In this document: in pieces, positions 46,011-56,046 of the stretch
Position numbering within the stretch: position 1 is the stretch's first letter
Layout of the letters: every line of letters begins with the position of its first letter
Program-made: the position numbers and the translations under genes
Notes under the pieces: generated by a model
The model's input: the letters and a program-made list of their open reading frames with translations, nothing else
What the model was told of the DNA's origin: nothing
The model's database searches: none
DNA from: Paraburkholderia caffeinilytica
GTDB lineage: Bacteria; Pseudomonadota; Gammaproteobacteria; Burkholderiales; Burkholderiaceae
Direction: 5' to 3'
Assembly (NCBI RefSeq): GCF_003368325.1
Contig: NZ_CP031467.1
Location: 806,001-870,000, forward strand
Length of the DNA stretch: 64,000 bases

Positions 46011-47021
46011 ATGTCCGACACACGGCCGAGCGAGGCCCTTCTTCCCACACTCTTTCTGAGCGATGCCGACGTCGCGTCGCTCGCCGACTGGCCGTCGGCT
46101 GTCTCCGCGTTGGCGAAAGCCTATGGCGAGCCGGCATCCGACGCGCGGGTCCCGCCGCGTTCGATGGCTCGCGGCGATGGAATCTGGCTACGCAGCCTGA
46201 CGGCGATATCGCCGGCGGGCGGCCATATGGGCTCGAAGCTGATCGCCGCCTCCCCGCGTACACGCAGGGCCAGCTATCTGATTTCGCTGTTCGATCAAGA
46301 GACCATGGGCCTCGTCGCGTTGATCGACGGCAATCGCGTGACGGGGCTGCGCACGGCGGCCACGGCCACGCTCGCCGTCGATCGGCTGGCTCCGCGCCGG
46401 CCGCTGTGCGTCGGCGTGATCGGTTCGGGCTTCGAGGCGCGCGGCGCGCTCGACTGCCTGGGCGCGCTGCGCCCGTTCGAAAGCGTGCATGTGTTCAGTC
46501 CGAATCCGGCGAGCCGTGAGCGCTTCGCGCAGAGTTTCGCCGGCAGCATCGACGTCGTTCCGGCCGGCACAGCCGAACGCGCCGTAAGCGGGGCCGACGT
46601 CGTTATCTGCGCGGCACGCAGCCGCGACGAGTCGCCGGTTCTGCGCGGCGCATGGCTCGCCGCGGGCGCAACCGTGGTCTCGCTCGGCTCGACCTTGCCC
46701 GAGCAGCGCGAAGTCGACGAAGAGACGATGGCGCGCGCCGCACGCGTGATCGCCGACGTCCCCGACGAAGTCGCTCACGACACCGGCGACGGCATCGCCG
46801 CCACGCGCGCCGGCCTCGCGCTCGACGCCAAGCTCACCTCGCTCGCCGCGCTCGTTTCGGGAGACGCAATGCCGCGACGATCGGACGCCGACATCGTGCT
46901 CTACAAGTCGGTCGGCTCCGCGCTGCAGGACGTCGTCATCGCGGAGATGCTGTTCGCACTCGCCAAAACGAAAGGTTATGGCACGCCGTTGCCCGCCAGC
47001 ATCGTGCCGGTCGCCAAATAG
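46011..47021 (+). CDS. Ornithine cyclodeaminase / mu-crystallin family protein
   Basis: A 336-residue NAD(P)-binding protein. The substrate-side segment is SLTAISPAGGHMGSKLIAAS and the Rossmann region is VIGSGFEARGALDCLGAL, followed by HVFSPNPASRERFA. Relatives are ornithine or alanine dehydrogenases and ketimine reductases. In this cluster it might reduce or oxidise an amino or imino side-chain fragment, a hint that the substrate contains nitrogen. It starts a three-gene plus-strand run with the aldolase and aldehyde dehydrogenase genes. Confidence 0.87.
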   Translation: MSDTRPSEALLPTLFLSDADVASLADWPSAVSALAKAYGEPASDARVPPRSMARGDGIWLRSLTAISPAGGHMGSKLIAASPRTRRASYLISLFDQETMGLVALIDGNRVTGLRTAATATLAVDRLAPRRPLCVGVIGSGFEARGALDCLGALRPFESVHVFSPNPASRERFAQSFAGSIDVVPAGTAERAVSGADVVICAARSRDESPVLRGAWLAAGATVVSLGSTLPEQREVDEETMARAARVIADVPDEVAHDTGDGIAATRAGLALDAKLTSLAALVSGDAMPRRSDADIVLYKSVGSALQDVVIAEMLFALAKTKGYGTPLPASIVPVAK

Positions 47022-47063
47022 CTTTCACATCAATCGACAATCCAGATTCGAAGGACCCATCTC

Positions 47064-48083
47064 ATGGCTGCATACAGAAAGACCGATGCCCGCGCCTGGG
47101 CAAGAGAACAGTTGACAGGTTGCTCGGCTGTCACGATTCCGAGCTACAGCGCCGATCTGAAGCGGCTCAATGAACGCGGCATTCGCCACGACATCGAACT
47201 GGCGATCAAACTCGGCTTCCGTTACACGCTGCTGTGCAGCGAAGTCGCCATCACGCCCGAGGAAAACGCGCAGTTCACCGCGTGGGCGCGAGAGAGCGCG
47301 GGCAACCGGCTCGGCCTCTTCTTTCACGCGGCGTTCGGCACGCTTGCCGAGAATATCGAAGCCGTGAAGCTCGCGGAAAAAGCCGGCGCGGACATCGTTC
47401 TGCTGTCCTATCCGCCGCAGTTCTGGCCGACGACGCAGCAGGAAATCTACGACTACACGAAGGCCTTCTGCGACGCGACCGATCTGGCCGTGATGCTGTT
47501 TCCGATCCCGCTTTGGGGTTTCGAGCGCGTGCATCCGGCGGGCATGCCGGTGGAACTCGTGCGCCGCCTTCTCGACGACTGCCCGAACATCGCGGCGATC
47601 AAATCGGAGCAAGGTTTCCCACTGCCCGCAGGCATCTGCGAGATGTACCACCACTTCCGCGACGAGGTGGTAATCAGTTGTCCGATCGAGGGCGACGCGA
47701 TCCCGCTGATGAGCGTGATGAAACTCCAGTTCTCCGGCACCAGCAACACCGCGTGGATGGGCGACTACTACCCGAAGGCTTTCGAACTGGCGCGCAGCGG
47801 CCGATGGGAAGAAGCCATGGCGCTGTACTGGAGCGTCAACCCGGCGCGCAACGCCAACGGCGCGGCCGCGCAGAGTTATGCGGGCGGGACAGGCGTGCTC
47901 AACCGGACCATGTGGAAGTACCAGGACTGGCTGGCCGGCTTCAACGGCGGTCCGTTGCGCGCACCGGCGATGCGCGTACCCGACCGCCTGATGAAGAGCT
48001 TGCGTCAGGGCCTCGCGGCCTCGGGCCTGCCCGTCACGTCGGACCCGGATGCCGCGTTCATCACCGGCCGCTTCCCCTGCTGA
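47064..48083 (+). CDS. DapA/NahE-family pyruvate-type aldolase or hydratase-aldolase
   Basis: A 339-residue class I aldolase of the dihydrodipicolinate synthase superfamily. The Schiff-base lysine is Lys180 in NIAAIKSEQG and the proton-relay tyrosine is probably Tyr116 in VLLSYPPQFW. The family includes NahE hydratase-aldolases, which split extradiol cleavage products to an aldehyde plus pyruvate; the aldehyde dehydrogenase gene follows 11 bases later. The N-terminal GxxTP-like loop reads CSAVTIPSYSAD. The exact reaction here is not known. Confidence 0.85.
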   Translation: MAAYRKTDARAWAREQLTGCSAVTIPSYSADLKRLNERGIRHDIELAIKLGFRYTLLCSEVAITPEENAQFTAWARESAGNRLGLFFHAAFGTLAENIEAVKLAEKAGADIVLLSYPPQFWPTTQQEIYDYTKAFCDATDLAVMLFPIPLWGFERVHPAGMPVELVRRLLDDCPNIAAIKSEQGFPLPAGICEMYHHFRDEVVISCPIEGDAIPLMSVMKLQFSGTSNTAWMGDYYPKAFELARSGRWEEAMALYWSVNPARNANGAAAQSYAGGTGVLNRTMWKYQDWLAGFNGGPLRAPAMRVPDRLMKSLRQGLAASGLPVTSDPDAAFITGRFPC

Positions 48084-48094
48084 GGACGACATCG

Positions 48095-49564
48095 ATGAAG
48101 CATCAATTGAAGGACGCAGCGTTGTGGCGCGAAGCCGCTTTCATTGCCGGCGAATGGCTGCCTGAGACGCCGCACGGCCGGTACGCGGTGCGCAATCCGG
48201 CGGACCGCTCGACGCTTGTCGAACTGCCGCGTTGCCGCGAGGCCGAGGTGCGCCGCGCAATCGACGCGGCACAGGAAACCTTCGGCACCTGGCGCCGCGC
48301 CACGGCAAAGCATCGTGGGGAAGTTCTGCGCCGCTGGTATGAGCTGATGGTGGAACATCGCGAAGACCTCGCCCTGCTAATCACACTGGAGGAAGGTAAG
48401 CCTTTGACGGAAGCGCGCGGCGAGGTGGACTACGCCGCATCGTTCCTGCGCTGGTTCGCGGAAGAGGCGACGCGCGTGCGTGGCGACGTGATCCAGGGTG
48501 TGAAGGAAACGCAACGCATTGTCGCGCTGCGCGAACCGATTGGCGTATGCGCCGCCATCACGCCCTGGAACTTCCCGGCCGCGATGATCACGCGCAAGGC
48601 CGGCCCGGCGCTTGCCGCCGGCTGCACACTCGTGGTCAAGCCTGCGAGTCAGACGCCGATGACCGCACTTGCGCTTGCCGAACTGGCGCAACGCGCGGGC
48701 GTGCCGCCTGGTGCGTTCAGCGTGATCACCGGCAACGATACGCGTGCGATCGGCGCCGAACTGACCGCGAATCCTGTCGTGCGCAAGCTGACGTTCACGG
48801 GCTCGACGGAAGTCGGCCGCTTGCTGCTCACGCAGGCGGCGCAGACCGTGAAGAAGTGTTCGATGGAGCTGGGTGGCAACGCGCCGTTCATTATCTTCGA
48901 CGACGCCGACCTCGATGCCGCCGCCGACGGCGTGGTCGCGGCGAAATTCCGCAACACGGGTCAGGCGTGCATCAGCGCGAACCGGGTGCTGGTGCAGTCG
49001 GGCATTTACGATGCACTGGCCGAGCGCGTCGTCGAACGCGTTGCGCGCCTGCGCACGGGTAACGGTCTCGAAGCCGGTGTCCAGCTTGGTCCGTTGATCG
49101 ACGAGGCGGCTGTGCTGAAAGTCGAAGAGCACATCGCCAATGCGCTGAGCCAAGGCGCCCGTGTTCTGCACGGAGGCAAGCGGCACGCGCTCGGCGGCTT
49201 CTTCTTCCAGCCTACCGTGCTGGCGGACGTCACGCCCGCGATGCTGATTGCGCGCGAGGAAACGTTCGGCCCAGTCGCACCGCTGTTCCGCTTCGATACC
49301 GACGATGAAGCGATTGCGATGGCGAACGACACCGAGTACGGCCTCGCCGCCTACCTGTATAGCCGCGACGCGGCGCGCATCTGGCGCAACGCCGCACGCA
49401 TCGAATCGGGCATGGTGGGCATCAATTGCGGCCTGATCTCGAACGAGGTTGCGCCGTTCGGCGGCGTGAAGCAAAGCGGTCTGGGCCGCGAGGGCTCGCA
49501 TCTCGGCATCGATGAGTTCCTCGAGGTCAAGTATCTCTGCTGGGACGGACTCGACGTTTCGTGA
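48095..49564 (+). CDS. NAD(P)-dependent (semi)aldehyde dehydrogenase, GabD-like
   Basis: A 489-residue aldehyde dehydrogenase. Catalytic residues are Asn159 (TPWNFP), Glu258 (MELGGN) and Cys292 (NTGQACIS). The N-terminal FIAGEW and the overall length fit the succinate-semialdehyde dehydrogenase group. Only 11 bases separate it from the aldolase gene, so it should oxidise the aldehyde that enzyme releases. Its start MKHQLKDAALWREA is at 48095. The 207 bases between its stop and the tRNA-Pro terminator show nothing convincing. Confidence 0.93.
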   Translation: MKHQLKDAALWREAAFIAGEWLPETPHGRYAVRNPADRSTLVELPRCREAEVRRAIDAAQETFGTWRRATAKHRGEVLRRWYELMVEHREDLALLITLEEGKPLTEARGEVDYAASFLRWFAEEATRVRGDVIQGVKETQRIVALREPIGVCAAITPWNFPAAMITRKAGPALAAGCTLVVKPASQTPMTALALAELAQRAGVPPGAFSVITGNDTRAIGAELTANPVVRKLTFTGSTEVGRLLLTQAAQTVKKCSMELGGNAPFIIFDDADLDAAADGVVAAKFRNTGQACISANRVLVQSGIYDALAERVVERVARLRTGNGLEAGVQLGPLIDEAAVLKVEEHIANALSQGARVLHGGKRHALGGFFFQPTVLADVTPAMLIAREETFGPVAPLFRFDTDDEAIAMANDTEYGLAAYLYSRDAARIWRNAARIESGMVGINCGLISNEVAPFGGVKQSGLGREGSHLGIDEFLEVKYLCWDGLDVS

Positions 49565-49770
49565 CCCGGACGCTGAGTCAAACTTCTGCAGGGGACCTGT
49601 GGTGATCGAGACGACGACCGCAGCCTGCGGTCGCCGAGCGCTGGGCGGTGGCGCATCGACGCGCACTCGACGCCGAACCCGTTGCCGCGGCTGCGCTGCG
49701 ATTCCGTTCTGTTCCCGCGAGAGCTTTCCATCCTGTGTGGGGCAAACGTGAGGGCGAAATCGGCCCTAAA

Positions 49771-49806
49771 CGAAAAAGGCCCTACAAGCATTGCTTGTAA
49801 GGCCTT
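49771..49806 (-). terminator. Rho-independent terminator downstream of tRNA-Pro
   Basis: On the minus strand the hairpin AAGGCCTTACAAGC / GCTTGTAGGGCCTT (49776-49806, one mismatch) is followed by a T run, seen as AAAAA on the plus strand. It lies just after the tRNA-Pro gene and faces its direction of transcription. Confidence 0.85.
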
Positions 49807-49810
49807 GATT

Positions 49811-49891
<81 letters not shown>

Positions 49892-49954
49892 AACAGCTGA
49901 AAATTATAACAGACACTTCAATCGATTAGAACCGCCCTGCGCTAACAAAGCAAA

Positions 49955-50362
49955 CTAGTGACCCAACAAGTCGATCACATGCAGCAATTCCTTGCGCAAC
50001 TGCTCCACATCTACCGTAGCCGTTGTTGCTGCCGGCGCCGCCGCGCCCTCTCCTTCCTCGACCAGATCAGCCGGCCCGGTGTGCGCGCCACCGCCATGCG
50101 AATCGAGCCGGTTGCGTGCTCCGTTGATCGTGAAGCCCTGCTCATAGAGCAACTCGCGAATCCGCCGGATCAACAGCACCTCATGGTGCTGGTAGTACCG
50201 GCGATTGCCGCGCCGCTTGACCGGCCTCAACTGCGTGAACTCCTGTTCCCAATAGCGCAGCACATGCGGTTTCACGCCGCATAGTTCGCTGACCTCACCA
50301 ATCGTGAAGTAGCGCTTCGCCGGAATCGGAGGCAAGACGACTTTTTCGATCGTCGCTGTCAT
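49955..50362 (-). CDS. MerR-family transcriptional regulator
   Basis: A 135-residue regulator with a MerR winged helix at about residues 17-85 ([20 protein letters not shown], then [20 protein letters not shown]). The short C-terminal region is alanine/glutamate-rich and has no metal-binding cysteines. It follows ihfA after 46 bases at the end of the pheST-ihfA operon, a conserved arrangement in Burkholderia and other proteobacteria. Target unknown. Confidence 0.9.
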   Translation of the reverse strand: MTATIEKVVLPPIPAKRYFTIGEVSELCGVKPHVLRYWEQEFTQLRPVKRRGNRRYYQHHEVLLIRRIRELLYEQGFTINGARNRLDSHGGGAHTGPADLVEEGEGAAAPAATTATVDVEQLRKELLHVIDLLGH

Positions 50363-50408
50363 CGTCAGTTAGCTGTCGTGGTGGGTTGCGCAGGCACGCG
50401 CCAGTCGA

Positions 50409-50819
50409 TCAGCGCGCGAAGCTCGCTTCAGCGCCGTTCTCGACCAACGCCTTCAGCTTTTGACTCGCATGGAACGTCACAACGCGACGCGCGGCGATCG
50501 GAATCGCCTCGCCGGTCTTCGGGTTTCTGCCGGGACGCTGGGGTTTGTCGCGCAACTGAAAGTTGCCGAACCCCGACAGCTTCACGCTATCGCCACTCTC
50601 CAGCGCGTCGCGGATCACTTCGAAGAACGCTTCGACCATGTCTTTCGCTTCCCGCTTGTTGAGCCCGACATTGTCGAACAGCAACTCGGCAAGTTCAGCC
50701 TTGGTAAGCGTCGGCGTTTCGGTGGAAACGGCCGCGGGTGATGTCGGAATTTCGCGAATCATGGCGCTGCGTTGCGCCGTAAGAAGGGCTTCGAAATCAC
50801 TCGAGTTCATTTCATTCAT
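50409..50819 (-). CDS. ihfA: Integration host factor subunit alpha
   Basis: DNA-bending HU/IHF protein that works with IhfB in transcription, recombination and replication. The conserved core is [20 protein letters not shown] and [20 protein letters not shown], with the DNA-intercalating proline in this arm. The 136-residue product has an N-terminal extension of about 35 residues compared with E. coli IhfA; this seems usual for Burkholderia. The start is uncertain: 50819 ([13 protein letters not shown]) is used, with 50810 and 50762 possible. Confidence 0.93.
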   Translation of the reverse strand: MNEMNSSDFEALLTAQRSAMIREIPTSPAAVSTETPTLTKAELAELLFDNVGLNKREAKDMVEAFFEVIRDALESGDSVKLSGFGNFQLRDKPQRPGRNPKTGEAIPIAARRVVTFHASQKLKALVENGAEASFAR

Positions 50820-50888
50820 ATCTATCAAATGGCGCGCCAAGCAGAAACGGAGGTTGCGAAAAAATGCCGTGCAAATGTTAAATGCGGG

Positions 50889-53324
50889 TTATCCACGCAA
50901 CCGTGCGCCATATACTCGAGCCAGACGTTCCACCAGAGTTTGAATGGCCAGATCGACCGTTTCATCCTGAAGGGTCCCGCCAGTATCTTGCAAGGTCACA
51001 CGGAACGCAAGGCTTTTCTCATGAGCGGCCAGACCACCGGAAGTGTTTGATTTTGGACGGAATTCGTCAAAAAGCACAACCTTCTGGACGGTCTTGCAGG
51101 CCGCTTCGGACTGGGCCTTCTGGAGCTCGTCCAGCAGCGCCTGCACCTCGATTTTCTGATCGACGACCACCGCAATATCGCGCCGCACCGGCGGGAATTT
51201 AGACACGTCCGCCGGGGCCGGCAATACGCGCTGCATTAATGCTTCCGCTTCGATTTCAAAGAGAATCGGTGCATGCGGCAAATCATATTTTTGCATCCAG
51301 CGCGGATGCAATTCGCCAATCCAGCCCACTGCGCGGCCATTCAGTTCAATACGCGCGCTGCGGCCCGGGTGCAATGCCGGATGCTCCGCTTTCACGAAGC
51401 GCGCGACTGCCGGCGCGAGCACGGCCTCCAGGTCGCCCTTCACGTCGAAGTAGTCGACCGTGCGCGTTGGCGCACCCCACTGCTCTTCGAGCACGGGACC
51501 GTAGGCGAGGCCGCCGATCATCTTCGGCTGCGCGAAACCTTCGACGGTCAATTCACCTGCCTTGATCGACGGATCGTGCAGGAACACGCGGCCAGCTTCG
51601 AACACGCGCACGCGATCAGCCGCGCGACGGTTCAGGTTCGTGCGCAGGACGTCGATCAGGCTGCCGAACAGCGTGGTGCGCATGACCGACAACTGGCTCG
51701 CAATCGGATTCAGCAGACGAACAGGCTGGTCGTTGCCGGCGAAGTCCGCCTCCCACTCGGCATCCACAAAGCTGAAGTTAACCGTCTCGGCGTAGTCCCT
51801 CGCGGCGAGCGCATGGCGGATCACGTGAATCGAGCGCTGCGTTTCGTTGGTCGGCCGCATTTCGCTGGTCGCGACCGGCGGACGTGCGGGGATCTTTTCG
51901 AAGCCGTAGATACGCGCGACTTCTTCGATCAGGTCTTCTTCGATTTCGATATCGAATCGGTACGACGGTGGCATCACCGAAAACGTATCGCCGTCGCGTT
52001 CGAACGTCAGGCCGAGGCGCGTGAAAATCTGCGCGATTTCTTCGGCGTCGATCTTGATGCCGATGATGCGGTTCGCACGCGAGACGCGCATCTTCACCGG
52101 CTCACGTTTCGGCACGTTGACGATCTGATCGTCGACCGGGCCGGCTTGGCCACCGCAGATATCGAGGATCAGTTGCGTGATGCGTTCGATGTGTTCGACG
52201 GTGGTCGCGTAATCGACGCCACGTTCGAAACGATGACCTGCATCGGTCGAGAAGTTGTACTTGCGCGAGCGGCCACGAATGCTATCCGGCCACCAGAACG
52301 CGGCCTCGAGATAGATGTTGGTGGTATCGAGCGTGACGGCCGTGCTGTCGCCGCCCATGATGCCGGCAAGGCTTTCGATGTGTTGCTCATCGGCGATCAC
52401 GCCGACGGTTTCGTCGAGTTCGACGGTGTTGCCGTTCAGCAGCTTGAGCGTCTCGCCCTTGCGGCCCCAACGTACGTCCATGCCGCCGTGGATCTTGTCC
52501 AGATCGAACACGTGCGACGGACGGCCCAGTTCGAGCATCACATAGTTCGAGATGTCGACGAGCGCGGAGATGCTGCGCTGACCCGAGCGTTCGAGACGCT
52601 GCACCATCCATTGCGGCGACTTCGCGCGCGCATTCACTCCGCGGATCACGCGGCCCGAGAAGCGGCCGCACAGATCGGGCGCCGAGATCTTGACGGGCAA
52701 TGTTTCGTTGAGCTTCACTTCGGCCGGCTTGATTTCAAGCGGACGCAGGGCGGCGCCGGTGATGGCCGAAGTTTCGCGTGCCACGCCGAACACCGACAGG
52801 CAGTCGGCCTTGTTCGGCGTCAGCTTGATTTCGAAAACCGTGTCGTCGAGATTGAGCGTTTCGCGGATGTCCTGGCCGATCGGCGTATCTTCCGGCAGGA
52901 TCATCAGGCCGCTATGATCTTCCGAGAGCTTCAGTTCGCGCGCCGAGCACAGCATGCCCTGGCTTTCCACGCCGCGCAGCTTCGAGAGCTTGATCGCGAA
53001 TGGCGCGCCGCCCTCTTCGGCCGACGGCAGTTGCGCGCCAACCAGCGCGACTGGCACCTTGATGCCCGGTGCGACATTCGGCGCACCGCACACGATGTTC
53101 AGCGTCGCGCCCGTGCCGGCGTCGACCTGACACACGTTGAGTTTATCGGCGTCCGGGTGCTTGACAACTTCCAGCACCTGGCCGACAACGATCTTCGAAG
53201 TCTGCGGCGCGGCCGGCCGCAGGTCTTCGACTTCGAGACCCGCCATCGTCAACGCGTGCGACAGTTCATCGGTCGTCAGTTGCGGATCGACAAAGGTTCT
53301 CAGCCAGGATTCCGGGAATTGCAT
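50889..53324 (-). CDS. pheT: Phenylalanine--tRNA ligase beta subunit
   Basis: The 811-residue beta subunit of the alpha2-beta2 synthetase. It starts [16 protein letters not shown]. The N-terminal tRNA-binding (OB-like) domain spans about 40-150 ([20 protein letters not shown]), then come B3/B4 editing modules (from about 205), B5 with the DNA-like fold, and the C-terminal ferredoxin-like anticodon-binding domain ([17 protein letters not shown]). It is 142 bases downstream of pheS in the same operon and is followed by ihfA. Length is standard. Confidence 0.97.
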   Translation of the reverse strand: MQFPESWLRTFVDPQLTTDELSHALTMAGLEVEDLRPAAPQTSKIVVGQVLEVVKHPDADKLNVCQVDAGTGATLNIVCGAPNVAPGIKVPVALVGAQLPSAEEGGAPFAIKLSKLRGVESQGMLCSARELKLSEDHSGLMILPEDTPIGQDIRETLNLDDTVFEIKLTPNKADCLSVFGVARETSAITGAALRPLEIKPAEVKLNETLPVKISAPDLCGRFSGRVIRGVNARAKSPQWMVQRLERSGQRSISALVDISNYVMLELGRPSHVFDLDKIHGGMDVRWGRKGETLKLLNGNTVELDETVGVIADEQHIESLAGIMGGDSTAVTLDTTNIYLEAAFWWPDSIRGRSRKYNFSTDAGHRFERGVDYATTVEHIERITQLILDICGGQAGPVDDQIVNVPKREPVKMRVSRANRIIGIKIDAEEIAQIFTRLGLTFERDGDTFSVMPPSYRFDIEIEEDLIEEVARIYGFEKIPARPPVATSEMRPTNETQRSIHVIRHALAARDYAETVNFSFVDAEWEADFAGNDQPVRLLNPIASQLSVMRTTLFGSLIDVLRTNLNRRAADRVRVFEAGRVFLHDPSIKAGELTVEGFAQPKMIGGLAYGPVLEEQWGAPTRTVDYFDVKGDLEAVLAPAVARFVKAEHPALHPGRSARIELNGRAVGWIGELHPRWMQKYDLPHAPILFEIEAEALMQRVLPAPADVSKFPPVRRDIAVVVDQKIEVQALLDELQKAQSEAACKTVQKVVLFDEFRPKSNTSGGLAAHEKSLAFRVTLQDTGGTLQDETVDLAIQTLVERLARVYGARLRG

Positions 53325-53466
53325 GGTTCTGTGTACGTTCTGATCAGGTTAGGTCCATGTCCGGCAGATGCTTCGATACTCGTCATTCACGAACACTGCC
53401 GGGGACGCTGCTGCGGCACTGCATGCAGTGCCGCGCTCTATGCTTGTCGCGTTCGTACGCGTCCGT

Positions 53467-54480
53467 TCACGCGAATTGACGCAGGAAACGCAGGTCGTTT
53501 TCGAAGAACAGACGCAGGTCTTGCACGCCGTAACGCAACATTGTGAGCCGCTCGAGGCCGCTGCCGAAAGCAAAGCCGATGTAGCGCTCGGGGTCGAGGC
53601 CCATGTTGCGGATCACCGTGGGGTGAACCTGGCCGGAGCCCGAAATTTCGAGCCACTTGCCGGCGTTCTTGCCCGTCTCGAACAGCATGTCGATTTCAGC
53701 CGACGGTTCGGTAAACGGAAAGTACGACGGACGGAAGCGCACCTGAATATCGTCGCGCTCGAAGAATTTCTTGAGGAAGTCGGAGTAGACGCCCTTCAGG
53801 TCCGCGAAGCTGATGTTCTCGTCGATCCACAGGCCTTCGACCTGGTTGAACATCGGCGAATGCGTTGCATCGCTGTCCACACGATACGTGCGACCCGGCA
53901 CGATCACCTTGATCGGCGGCGTGTTGGTGCGGGCGTAGCGCACCTGCATCGGGCTGGTGTGCGTGCGCAACAGCAGCTGGCGGCCGTCGGCATCTTTGCC
54001 GTCGACGTAGAAGGTGTCCTGCATCGAACGCGCCGGATGGTTTTCCGGGCTGTTCAGCGAGGTGAAGTTGTACCAGTCGGTTTCGATCTCGGGGCCGTCG
54101 GCCACGTCGAATCCGATCGTACGGAAAATCTGTTCGACGCGCTCCCATGTGCGCATCACCGGATGCAGGCTGCCGGCACCGGTGCCGCGGCCGGGCAACG
54201 TGACGTCGATGGCTTCAGCGGCGAGGCGCTGGTTCAGCAACGCGTCGGCCAGCGCCTGACGGCGTGCCGTGAGCGCGGCTTCCACCTGTTGCTTGACGAG
54301 GTTGATCCGTGCGCCTTCGGTCTTGCGCGTTTCGGGATCGAGCTTGCCAAGGCCCTTCAATAGCTCGGTCAGCGCACCCGATTTGCCGAGAAAGCGCGCT
54401 TTCTCGTTCTCGAGGGTGGTGACGTCGGAGGCTTCTGCGAAGGCTTTTTGCGCGTCGGCGACAATCTGGTCCAGATCCAT
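53467..54480 (-). CDS. pheS: Phenylalanine--tRNA ligase alpha subunit
   Basis: The 337-residue catalytic subunit charging tRNA-Phe. It has the N-terminal coiled-coil arm (about 1-90) and a class II catalytic core with motif 2 region TFYVDGKD...[13 protein letters not shown] and motif 3 [16 protein letters not shown] near the C-terminus. I use the ATG at 54480 ([14 protein letters not shown]); an ATG four codons upstream is possible and neither has a strong ribosome site. A terminator-like hairpin lies about 55 bases upstream, between rplT and this gene. Confidence 0.97.
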   Translation of the reverse strand: MDLDQIVADAQKAFAEASDVTTLENEKARFLGKSGALTELLKGLGKLDPETRKTEGARINLVKQQVEAALTARRQALADALLNQRLAAEAIDVTLPGRGTGAGSLHPVMRTWERVEQIFRTIGFDVADGPEIETDWYNFTSLNSPENHPARSMQDTFYVDGKDADGRQLLLRTHTSPMQVRYARTNTPPIKVIVPGRTYRVDSDATHSPMFNQVEGLWIDENISFADLKGVYSDFLKKFFERDDIQVRFRPSYFPFTEPSAEIDMLFETGKNAGKWLEISGSGQVHPTVIRNMGLDPERYIGFAFGSGLERLTMLRYGVQDLRLFFENDLRFLRQFA

Positions 54481-54535
54481 TGATCCCATCATTTCAACGT
54501 CAGTGTTCTATCGAAACAAATCCGGTTCTACCAAC

Positions 54536-54567
54536 AAAAACGGGGCTCGGTGAGGAGCCCCGTTTTT
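54536..54567. terminator. Bidirectional-looking hairpin between rplT and pheS
   Basis: CGGGGCTC (54541-54548) and GAGCCCCG (54555-54562) form a perfect stem around a 6-base loop, with an A run on one side and a T run on the other. On the minus strand it comes 75 bases after rplT and 55 before pheS. It may end the ribosomal-protein transcript or attenuate pheST. No phenylalanine-rich leader peptide like E. coli pheM was found near it. Confidence 0.8.
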
Positions 54568-54637
54568 GCTGCAGCGTCACCGAGACTACCGGATGTTCGC
54601 TGCAACGAACCACGCAGTTTAATTGCCCAAAGCGCAA

Positions 54638-54997
54638 TCAGGCTGCAACGGCGGCTTTCACCTGCTGAACGATCGCAGCAAAAGCAGCCTTGTCGAACAC
54701 AGCCATGTCGGCCAGCACCTTGCGGTCGAGTTCGATCGAAGCCTTCTTCAGGCCGTTGATGAACACGCTGTACGTCATGTCGTGCTGACGCACCGCCGCG
54801 TTGATACGCGTGATCCACAATGCACGGAACACGCGCTTCTTGTTGCGGCGATCGCGGTAGGCGTATTGGCCTGCGCGCATGACCGCCTGCTTGGCGATGC
54901 GATAGACGTTATTGCGACGGCCGCGGTAACCCTTGGCCAGCTTGATGATCTTCTTGTGACGGGCCCGTGCGGTAACCCCACGTTTTACTCGAGGCAT
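54638..54997 (-). CDS. rplT: 50S ribosomal protein L20
   Basis: The 119-residue rRNA-binding protein needed for early 50S assembly. It starts [20 protein letters not shown] and has the basic N-terminal arm and the globular C-terminal half ([20 protein letters not shown]). In E. coli and Bacillus L20 represses its own operon by binding leader mRNA; here rpmI-rplT are 29 bases apart and preceded by a structured 248-base gap after infC. Confidence 0.98.
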
Positions 54998-55026
54998 GTC
55001 TTGCTCCTATGAGTGTCGGTTAAGGG

Positions 55027-55224
55027 TTAAGCGAACGGCAGCATTGCGCGCACGGAGTTCAGATCGGAATCATGAACTGCCGTCGAACCGCGCAAATGGC
55101 GTTTGTTCTTGGTGGTCTTCTTGGTAAGAATGTGGCGCTTGAAGGCTTGACCGCGCTTGACGGTACCGCCCGGACGCACCACGAAGCGCTTCGCAGCACT
55201 CTTCTTGGTCTTCATCTTCGGCAT
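55027..55224 (-). CDS. rpmI: 50S ribosomal protein L35
   Basis: A 65-residue basic ribosomal protein with the family start [16 protein letters not shown] and the conserved [17 protein letters not shown]. The ATG at 55224 gives the standard length. It sits between infC and rplT as in most bacteria. The mRNA stretch upstream of it contains overlapping hairpins (55332-55370). Confidence 0.98.
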   Translation of the reverse strand: MPKMKTKKSAAKRFVVRPGGTVKRGQAFKRHILTKKTTKNKRHLRGSTAVHDSDLNSVRAMLPFA

Positions 55225-55331
55225 GACAACTCCATTATTAGATGGATATGGGTGTGCGGTCGGCCAGATGACCATTACCCGCCCTTCGAAACCCATTCCA
55301 CTTGGTATGCAGACCGCCGATACCGCCGGCA

Positions 55332-55370
55332 GCCGCTTTTCAGGAAGCGGCGCACATTTGCACATGCGCC
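55332..55370 (-). promoter_or_regulatory. Overlapping hairpins in the infC-rpmI spacer, possible L20 leader
   Basis: The spacer 55225-55472 is long for this operon. Within it, GCCGCTT (55332-55338) pairs with AAGCGGC (55345-55351), and GGCGCA (55349-55354) pairs with TGCGCC (55365-55370). The two stems share bases 55349-55351, so they cannot both form fully. Such competing structures ahead of rpmI-rplT suggest translational control by L20. No motif match to known L20 sites was tested. Confidence 0.4.
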
Positions 55371-55472
55371 GTTCCGAAACCTGCCGATCCCGCACCGGAC
55401 ACCCGGCACAGCATCGTTTCAATCTCTCACAACCGGAGCGCGCGCCACATGACGCGCCGCTGCTCCAGCCGC

Positions 55473-55997
55473 TTACTTCTTTTTCTTCGGCGCGAGCACC
55501 ATGATCATCTGGCGCCCTTCCATTTTCGGCATCTGCTCGACCTGACCGACTTCGTCGAGGTCCGTGCGCAGGCGCTCGAGCATGCGCATACCGATTTCCT
55601 GGTGAGCCATTTCGCGGCCACGGAAACGCAACGTGATTTTCGTCTTGTCGCCGTCGTCGAGGAAGCGGATGAGGTTGCGCAGCTTGACGTTGTAATCGCC
55701 GTCATCGGTGCCCGGGCGGAATTTGACTTCCTTGACCTGGACGATCTTCTGCTTCAGCTTGGCCTCGTGTTGCTTCTTCGCTTCCGAGTACTTGAACTTG
55801 CCGTAATCCATCAAACGGCAAACCGGCGGAACCGCTTGCGGAGCGATTTCGACCAGATCCACATCTTGCTGTTCCGACATGCGGAACGCATCAGCGAGTT
55901 TCACGATGCCGAGCGGTTCGTTCTCGACGCCGACCAGACGCACCTCGGGTGCTGTAATTTCACCGTTGATGCGGTGCGCAGACTTATCAGTAGCGAT
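55473..55997 (-). CDS. infC: Translation initiation factor IF-3, rare ATC start
   Basis: IF-3 (174 residues) prevents ribosomal subunit joining and checks start codons. The N-domain begins [20 protein letters not shown] and the C-domain has [20 protein letters not shown]. No ATG or GTG gives a full N-terminus: the first GTG in frame is codon 19. AGGAAAC lies correctly before an ATC at 55995-55997, which starts the conserved sequence. Rare start codons in infC are known to let IF-3 repress its own translation. It is 49 bases downstream of thrS. Confidence 0.95.
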   Translation of the reverse strand: MATDKSAHRINGEITAPEVRLVGVENEPLGIVKLADAFRMSEQQDVDLVEIAPQAVPPVCRLMDYGKFKYSEAKKQHEAKLKQKIVQVKEVKFRPGTDDGDYNVKLRNLIRFLDDGDKTKITLRFRGREMAHQEIGMRMLERLRTDLDEVGQVEQMPKMEGRQMIMVLAPKKKK

Positions 55998-56046
55998 GTT
56001 ACGTTTCCTCTAAAAATTAAAAAAACGAGCCGGGCTGCCAAGTGGT

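Noticed and set aside
51273..53546. A 757-codon frame opposite pheT
   Set aside because: pheT is certain on the minus strand and the opposite translation has no recognised domain.
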